From: Candidatus Aminicenantes bacterium UBA1061
GTDB taxonomy: Bacteria > Acidobacteriota > Aminicenantia > Aminicenantales > Saccharicenantaceae
Direction of reading: 5' to 3'
NCBI GenBank assembly: GCA_002316315.1
Contig: DCDG01000045.1
Coordinates: forward strand, 1 to 19,823
DNA: 19,823 nt
A program made the translations under genes and the position numbers. The notes under the pieces were generated by a model. That model ran no database searches and had not been told where the DNA came from. It saw only the letters and a list, made by a program, of their open reading frames with translations. Each line of letters starts with the position of its first letter. Position 1 is the stretch's first letter. Of the stretch, positions 14,884-19,823 are shown in pieces.

Positions 14884-15798
14884 ATGAAACAAAAGATACT
14901 TAAGGCTAATCTTTTTATCGGACTGGGGCTTATTGTTTTTTCGGCGGTGCTTTTAGCGCTGTCCGTCCCGTTTATGAAACACTGGTTTTATACCCTCGTC
15001 TGGTGGTCGTTTATTCTATTTCTGGACGGTCTTAATTTCAGGCTGCAGGGTGATTCGCTGCTGGCTCAATCTGTTAAAAAGTTTTTCCTGCTGGCTTTCT
15101 ATTCGATATCCTTCTGGTGCTTTTTTGAAATCTGCGATCTCAGACTTCAGAACTGGAGCTACCATGGCTTGCCGGCTTCGCGGCCGGAACGCTGGTTGGG
15201 CTATTTTCTGTCTTACGCCACGGTCATTCCGGCGCTTAAAGAGCTGGAGATTTTCTGGTATGGCTTTCTCAAGGGAAAAGGTCCGGCGCTTTTCCGCTTA
15301 AGGGCGAGCCGAAGTCTCCTGGCCAGTTTCTATGCGTCGGCTGCCGTTTGTCTGGTTCTTTCTTTGGTCTGGCCACGGCTTTTCTTTCCACTTATCTGGT
15401 TGACCTTTATTTTTCTCTTAGAGCCGCTTAACTATTCACATAAGTTTCCGTCTCTAATGGCCGAAGTAGAGCAAGCGAAGTGGGATCGGTTCTGGAGTGT
15501 GGTGCTGGCCGGCCTAACAGCGGGCTTTTTCTGGGAATTCTGGAACTTCTGGGCTGGTTCCCACTGGGAGTATTATCTACCGTATCTTAACTTTGGCCGG
15601 ATTTTTCAGATGCCGGTGTTAGGTTACACCGGTTTTATGCCTTTTGCTCTGGAGGCCTTTGCTGCTACTTCACTCTTCCTGGCCTTGGTTGATAAATGGG
15701 GTAAGAAGAGAGTCGCCAGGCTGGTCTTTTTCCCGGCCTGTCTGCTGTTTGACGCCTTTACTTTCTACCTTATCGATCTCTTTATCTTTAAACATTAA
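14884..15798 (+). CDS. Multi-pass membrane protein with internal duplication, unknown function
   Basis: A 304-residue inner-membrane protein with about seven to eight hydrophobic segments, very rich in Phe and Trp. I do not recognise a family. Residues about 40-121 and 171-258 look like two copies of one unit: WxxFIxxLxxLN (41-51 and 172-183), FWCFFE then FFWEFWN (78-82 and 215-221), W(S/E)Y..LP (91-97 and 228-233), LGY (105-107 and 246-248) and a P-aL-E stretch (116-122 and 253-258). The linker at 130-145 is basic and cytoplasmic by the positive-inside rule. There is no strong ribosome-binding site before the ATG at 14884. It stands alone, convergent with the exported-protein gene. Similar repeats occur in carotenoid-cyclase-type and other membrane enzymes, but I cannot assign it. 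Confidence 0.7.
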   Translation: MKQKILKANLFIGLGLIVFSAVLLALSVPFMKHWFYTLVWWSFILFLDGLNFRLQGDSLLAQSVKKFFLLAFYSISFWCFFEICDLRLQNWSYHGLPASRPERWLGYFLSYATVIPALKELEIFWYGFLKGKGPALFRLRASRSLLASFYASAAVCLVLSLVWPRLFFPLIWLTFIFLLEPLNYSHKFPSLMAEVEQAKWDRFWSVVLAGLTAGFFWEFWNFWAGSHWEYYLPYLNFGRIFQMPVLGYTGFMPFALEAFAATSLFLALVDKWGKKRVARLVFFPACLLFDAFTFYLIDLFIFKH

Positions 15799-15979
15799 GC
15801 TTGGCTCCGGAGGATGGAAGTGATAAAAGTTTGGCTCGATTGAGCCTCTCAGGTTTGTCAGAATTTTCCTCCTTTATCTTTGCTGACATTCTAAAAAAAG
15901 ATTATAAGGTATGAGTAAAAACGGGTATTCACACCTTTTTCGCTGGAAGCCAACGACTCTATAGATTTTTGTTCCGATT

Positions 15980-16480
15980 CTATTTTTTATCAGGAGCCAG
16001 TCCGGCGATAGCATCAACCAGCAGGGGGCGATTGGGGTCATCATTGGCTATTTTTATGATATTGGTCCTCTGAATACTGAGAAAAACGTCGGTGCCCAGT
16101 TTGAATCCATTTTTTGCGCTACCCGGCCACAATGGCTGCCAGGCAGTTTTTCCATCATCAGTAGCGCTAAATAATCCTGCCAGACCATAAGAAGTGTCCC
16201 CCTGAACAACTACGAAGCCATCATCAGCACCCGTATTGAAAACAATCTGCTCTTCCATTACCACTGTCAATTCTCCACCGGGTTTTATTTCAGCGAATTT
16301 GCCATCCGGTTCACCAAGAACGTACTCAGCATTATTGACATTAATTTTGTCAATGACTCGCTTAGCATAGAAAACTCTTCCGTCGTTCTGGGCGGGAGCT
16401 AAAGTAATTTGATAAGCGGAAAGGCTCCAAAGACCAAATGTCAGGATTAAAATCATAATAAGATTTCTTGGCTGAATCAT
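15980..16480 (-). CDS. Small exported protein of unknown function
   Basis: A 166-residue protein with a hydrophobic N-terminal segment (residues about 8-24, LIMILILTFGLWSLSAY), which is either a signal peptide or a membrane anchor. The mature part is beta-rich and has repeated Asp/Gly turns (GADDGFVVVQGDTSYGLAGL, SATDDGKTAWQPLW), suggesting a compact beta domain in the periplasm or at the surface. There is no cysteine pair, metal motif or catalytic signature. AGGAGGG lies about 5 bases before the ATG, making the start secure. It is a single gene with 180 bases between it and the convergent membrane-protein gene. I do not recognise the family. Confidence 0.7.
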   Translation of the reverse strand: MIQPRNLIMILILTFGLWSLSAYQITLAPAQNDGRVFYAKRVIDKINVNNAEYVLGEPDGKFAEIKPGGELTVVMEEQIVFNTGADDGFVVVQGDTSYGLAGLFSATDDGKTAWQPLWPGSAKNGFKLGTDVFLSIQRTNIIKIANDDPNRPLLVDAIAGLAPDKK

Positions 16481-16911
16481 GTAACCCTCCTCTTGCTTTT
16501 ATGCTCTCATTCTGGCCGTGAGAACTTTAGCTCTTAACTCTTTGACCTTGATAAAGAAGGGGATCCGGTCACAATCAAATAGACCAAACCCACGAAGTTG
16601 CCAGCCTGGATACTTTCCAGAAAGAAGACTGGGGCATTGGAAATTCTTTTTCTGCTGTGGTAGTAAGCACATCATAATTAGCCTTTTCCCCTTGAGATAG
16701 CTTTAATAAGGATAAATCATGACAAAATAGATGTCAACAACAAGCATCATTTGGGCTGACTCACGGCGGCCCGGGTGGGTGAACGAATACTCAGGAATGG
16801 CCACGAGGTGCTGGACAACCTGGCGGGTGCTGACGGGGACAAGTGGCACTCGAAGATTTATGGTCTCTTAACTTGTAAATGATTCTGAGCCTGGGTGCAG
16901 CCAAAAGTGTC
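16481..16911. other. Intergenic stretch without a supported gene
   Basis: No gene with both a start and a ribosome-binding site was found. A more GC-rich patch at 16760-16882 is open in one plus-strand frame and reads RNGHEVLDNLAGADGDKWHS in part. It has no start and is only about 40 codons, so it may be a fragment of a lost gene or chance. No convincing terminator was seen. Confidence 0.35.
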
Positions 16912-17303
16912 TTATCCGATTATGCCCCATAGGGAGGGGACTCTGAGAAAAAGCATAAACTCCTTCCAGCCAACCAAGAACGAGAACACGAGGTGGATGA
17001 CCGGCGCCTGGAGTGGGCCAGAATCAGGTAGAGAAGGGTCTCGCGGCGATTCATTTTTAGATAAAGAGGAGGGAAGAGCAGTGTGATTAGAGCTGGCACA
17101 GTATAGTAAATCCACCACGGAAGGCCCCAGTTCTGGCCGTACTTACCGGAAGTCATACCCAGGATGATGGCCATGGCGCTCAGCACTAAAAAGACTGAGA
17201 GTGGAGGCCTCATCTCTCGCCGGCAAAGGACATACGGGCGGACAGCCAGGAAAACAAAGAAGGAGACTACCATGAAAGAGAGAAAATGCAGCCAGCCTGC
17301 CAT
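16912..17303 (-). pseudogene. Small three- to four-helix membrane protein with one frameshift
   Basis: AAGGAG about 9 bases before the ATG at 17303 supports the start. The product opens with two or three hydrophobic segments (WLHFLSFMVVSFFVFLAV, LSVFLVLSAMAIILGM, WIYYTVPALITLLFPPLYL). In the same frame it then becomes an implausible Ser/Arg run (RRRSSTSCSRSW). Adding one G near 17004-17010 restores LAHSRAPVIHLVFSFLVGWK and the ending FLRVPSLWGIIG, with a TAA at 16912-16914, for 130 residues in all. The switch from nonsense-like to membrane-like sequence makes a one-base deletion convincing, whether real or a sequencing error. I do not recognise the family. It lies downstream of and on the same strand as the M14 peptidase gene (139-bp gap) and may be cotranscribed. 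Confidence 0.65.
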
Positions 17304-17442
17304 TATTGTGCGCTCCTTCCAAAAATCTATGTCTCCAGTGTGTTCAGAGCGGTCCAGGCTGCCTGCAACTTGATCCCAGGAGTAGAGTAAGGCTTGAGGC
17401 TCGCTTTCCTATCTAGCAATAAGAAGGGAGAAAAATCACTCC

Positions 17443-19823
17443 TTACCTGATAAAAGTATTGAACAGCAACTTGAAGGTGCCATGAGTCTGAGCCCGGTTT
17501 TGAGCCTTTAATCCGATAAGAACAATCTGGCCCTGGCCGTAATCAGCTTCTACCATGGCTGCGGCCCGGCTCAAATATTTTTCTCCTATGAGCCACCCGC
17601 TCTGTAAAAGGTCTCTTGGTTCATAGCGGACGACTACCCGATATTTTTCACTCTCACTTCCAGGGAGAATCTCGAAAGCCGGACTGCCGTAAAAAAGTAC
17701 TAACCCCTTTTCTGGCAAACCATAAGCCAGGGGATCCTCGTTATTAAAATTAGCCTTTAAAGTTGAACCCGGACAGAAAAACTCTTTAGAATCAAGCCTG
17801 GCCACAATATTTCTCAGCTGGAGGTCGAATTTTTCTATAGCAAAATTTCCAGCCGACCCTAAACAGACCAGTATCCCTCCGCGGTTAACAAAATCCTTTA
17901 GCTTCTCCAGACCATCTTTGCCCAGGCTACTCCGATACTCAGGCGGAACATTGGCATAGCGCCTGCTGGATTCAGGGAATTCTCCCATGATGGTAGAAGT
18001 GGAGTCAGCTGGCAAAATCAACAAGTCGATTTTTTTAGATAACTGTCCACTTTTAATATCAGAGTCCTTGATGGTGAGATAAGGAAGCTCAAATTTTTCC
18101 AGAACGAGACGGGTCCAGCCTTCATCCGCATTGCCACCGTAAAATCGTTGATAAAGACCTACCCGCAGTCGGCTCAACTCATGTGTTCCTTCTACTGGAA
18201 AACTATCCAGCGGAAGAAAATCAACCCCGGTCTTTTCTGCTATGGCTTCGATTACCTGGGTCGGAGCCTGGCGAATGATGAAATCCCCGCCACGGAGTTG
18301 CTCTGTTTTTTTGTCGGCTCTGAAAATCTGGATTTTTTCATTAAGCAGAAGGCTAACTGCTCGGAAAGAATCGTTTAAACGGCCATCAAGCCTGTAACCA
18401 GCTGAACCGGATTCCACCCGGCCGCTGACTTTTAAGGGCTCCTTTATAATTTCCAACTTACCATCGGGCAACTGGTCCAGAGAATCCACTCTCACTCCCA
18501 TGAATTCGGCCATAGTATGCGTGGCTACATCATAAGGTCTGAGAGGCCGGTCATCTTTAGAGCGGGTCCAGTAATTATCAGGATAAAAAGTTCTTCCCAG
18601 CAGATTTTTTATCAGACCCATTTTAGGCTGAGCCAGGGAAATAACGAATGAACCGGAAGGATAGATAAGGCCATCTGCCTTCAAAGGCGAGGTTGACCTG
18701 TGGATTTCAATTCCACTTAGAAGCAGAGTATTAATCATCTTAATGGTGGTAAGCCAATCGTGTTGTTCCGCCGGAACGATAAATGCCGTCGGTTGGCCTT
18801 CTCGACCTCGCTCAATCTGTCGAATGGCTTTAAGGTAAGCATTGTAAAGAATGGTATCCCTGTGTCTGGCGGCCAGGTCCAGGACTGCCCAGGCTGCTAT
18901 TTTTTGCTGTTCAACTATGTCCCGCAATCTCCACCAGCCGCCTTCCCAGGGATGTGGAAAGTTGGTTTGAGCCTCATAAGCGGGGAATTGAAGTGATTCT
19001 CCTTTGAGCTGATCAGGATGGATGAAAATCGGACTGGCTAAATTGGCGGAAGCAGATTCGGTCAGCATACCGGCAATATTATGAAAGGGGGTAATCCAGT
19101 GCCAGCCAAAATGACCCCAACCCGGAAACATGGCATCATTGATGATTCCAGTCTTGCCGGCCTCTTCCAGCCTGAAGGCCATATGGCTGCCAAACCAGGA
19201 AAGTTCACGCCAGAGCAAGGGATCAGCATAAGGCCGGATGGGATCACAATAGGGAGGAACATAAAGCCGCGGGCCATAACTCCCCATATGGTGATGGTCC
19301 ACATAAGCCTGAGGTTTCCACTCACGATAAAGTATTTGGGCAGCATAAATTGATTCCTGAAGGTTCATAAAATCGCCATCCCGGTTATTGTCATGCCCGG
19401 CGTATTTATGATAAAGCCAGGGAAGAGAAGAACCCTCATATTCAGTACCCAGAGTTTTATAGTACCAATCAGTGACCATTATCTGGCCATCTGGATTAAA
19501 ACTCGGGATCATCAAAAAAATGACTTCATCCAGGATGCGCCTGGTCTCTTCATCGCTTCTTGAAAGCAAATCATAAGCCAGCTCAGGAGCCATCTGTGTT
19601 CCACCGATTTCTGTCGCATGGAGGCTCATCGATTGACAGACTATGGCTTTGCCCTGAGCAATGAGTTCAGAAATCTCGGTTTCTGAAACCAGACGCGGGT
19701 CGGTTATTTTCTGGTTTATTTCTTTAAGCCTTTCCAGGTTGGCCAGGTTTTCGGGAGAAGATATAACAATTAAAAGAAAAGGATGTCCCATGGTGGTGGG
19801 CCCCATGTTTATAACTTTTATCC
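17443..19823 (-). CDS. M14-family zinc carboxypeptidase, partial (N-terminus beyond right edge)
   Basis: At least 793 residues. The reading frame stays open through the right edge (IKVINMGPTTMGHPFLLIVI), so the ATG at 19806 is internal and a signal peptide probably lies outside the window. Numbering from that ATG, the zinc ligands are H63 and E66 (LHATE) and a His of the HHH at 171-173, with NNRDGD (140-145) for substrate binding and E250 in LTESAS as the likely catalytic glutamate. All needed residues are present. The C-terminal part (about 545-787, from LRVGLYQRFYGGNADEGWTR) looks like a class I amidotransferase-like Rossmann domain (LLILPAD, FVNRGGILVCLGSAGNF), common in large secreted M14 proteins of unknown specificity. 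It probably degrades peptides in the periplasm or outside the cell. Confidence 0.92.
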   Translation of the reverse strand, partial: IKVINMGPTTMGHPFLLIVISSPENLANLERLKEINQKITDPRLVSETEISELIAQGKAIVCQSMSLHATEIGGTQMAPELAYDLLSRSDEETRRILDEVIFLMIPSFNPDGQIMVTDWYYKTLGTEYEGSSLPWLYHKYAGHDNNRDGDFMNLQESIYAAQILYREWKPQAYVDHHHMGSYGPRLYVPPYCDPIRPYADPLLWRELSWFGSHMAFRLEEAGKTGIINDAMFPGWGHFGWHWITPFHNIAGMLTESASANLASPIFIHPDQLKGESLQFPAYEAQTNFPHPWEGGWWRLRDIVEQQKIAAWAVLDLAARHRDTILYNAYLKAIRQIERGREGQPTAFIVPAEQHDWLTTIKMINTLLLSGIEIHRSTSPLKADGLIYPSGSFVISLAQPKMGLIKNLLGRTFYPDNYWTRSKDDRPLRPYDVATHTMAEFMGVRVDSLDQLPDGKLEIIKEPLKVSGRVESGSAGYRLDGRLNDSFRAVSLLLNEKIQIFRADKKTEQLRGGDFIIRQAPTQVIEAIAEKTGVDFLPLDSFPVEGTHELSRLRVGLYQRFYGGNADEGWTRLVLEKFELPYLTIKDSDIKSGQLSKKIDLLILPADSTSTIMGEFPESSRRYANVPPEYRSSLGKDGLEKLKDFVNRGGILVCLGSAGNFAIEKFDLQLRNIVARLDSKEFFCPGSTLKANFNNEDPLAYGLPEKGLVLFYGSPAFEILPGSESEKYRVVVRYEPRDLLQSGWLIGEKYLSRAAAMVEADYGQGQIVLIGLKAQNRAQTHGTFKLLFNTFIR

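Noticed and set aside
15856..15892. TGTCAG/CTGACA inverted repeat between convergent genes
   Set aside because: Six base pairs with a loop over 20 bases and no T-run on either strand.
16760..16882. GC-richer 40-codon open stretch
   Set aside because: No start codon with a ribosome-binding site and too short to judge; mentioned only in the intergenic entry.
1..19823. CRISPR arrays, tRNA or rRNA genes, insertion sequences
   Set aside because: No regularly spaced repeats, no tRNA T-loop with acceptor pairing, no transposase-like protein and no terminal inverted repeats were found by reading.

Overview
The window looks like chromosome from an anaerobic or facultatively anaerobic Gram-negative bacterium. 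It encodes an outer-membrane beta-barrel, a complete RND tripartite pump with an outer-membrane factor, a fragment of the hybrid cluster protein (Hcp) and a large M14 metallocarboxypeptidase. The mid-range GC content, the PadR regulator paired with a permease-prefix membrane protein and the peptidase would fit the Acidobacteriota/Aminicenantes neighbourhood. That placement is inference from gene content only; there is no rRNA, tRNA or marker gene to confirm it.

Left part (1-6713): a secreted-protein N-terminus runs off the left edge. It is followed by an outer-membrane barrel gene with a promoter, a leader hairpin and a strong terminator, a decayed Tat-exported GH88/105-like hydrolase, and an SDR oxidoreductase broken by one frameshift. 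Next come two AT-rich orphan genes facing each other: one with a C-terminal HEPN-like RNRAIH motif, the other with a PD-(D/E)XK-like core and a DUF5655-like C-terminus. A PadR regulator with a near-consensus promoter inside a palindromic operator then leads a membrane-protein gene that carries a frameshift and an in-frame TAG.

Centre (6735-13433): a four-gene minus-strand efflux locus in the order TetR, membrane-fusion lipoprotein, HAE1-family RND pump, outer-membrane factor. The TetR promoter is a perfect TTGACA-17-TATAAT flanked by two palindromes. The core AAAACGTT recurs inside the predicted promoter of the pump genes, which predicts TetR control of both units.

Right part (13448-19823): an Rrf2-type Fe-S regulator with paired dyad operators overlaps a cupin gene. 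The cupin stop codon is followed at once, in the same frame, by the last quarter of hcp; the rest of hcp has been deleted. This is probably the remnant of a nitrosative-stress unit. Beyond it lie a multi-pass membrane protein with an apparent internal duplication, a small exported protein of unknown role, a small membrane protein broken by one base, and an M14 carboxypeptidase that continues past the right edge.

Five genes are broken in under 20 kb. Three need only a single-base correction, two of those in T/A homopolymers, so sequencing error must be weighed against real gene decay. No CRISPR array, IS element, tRNA or rRNA was seen.
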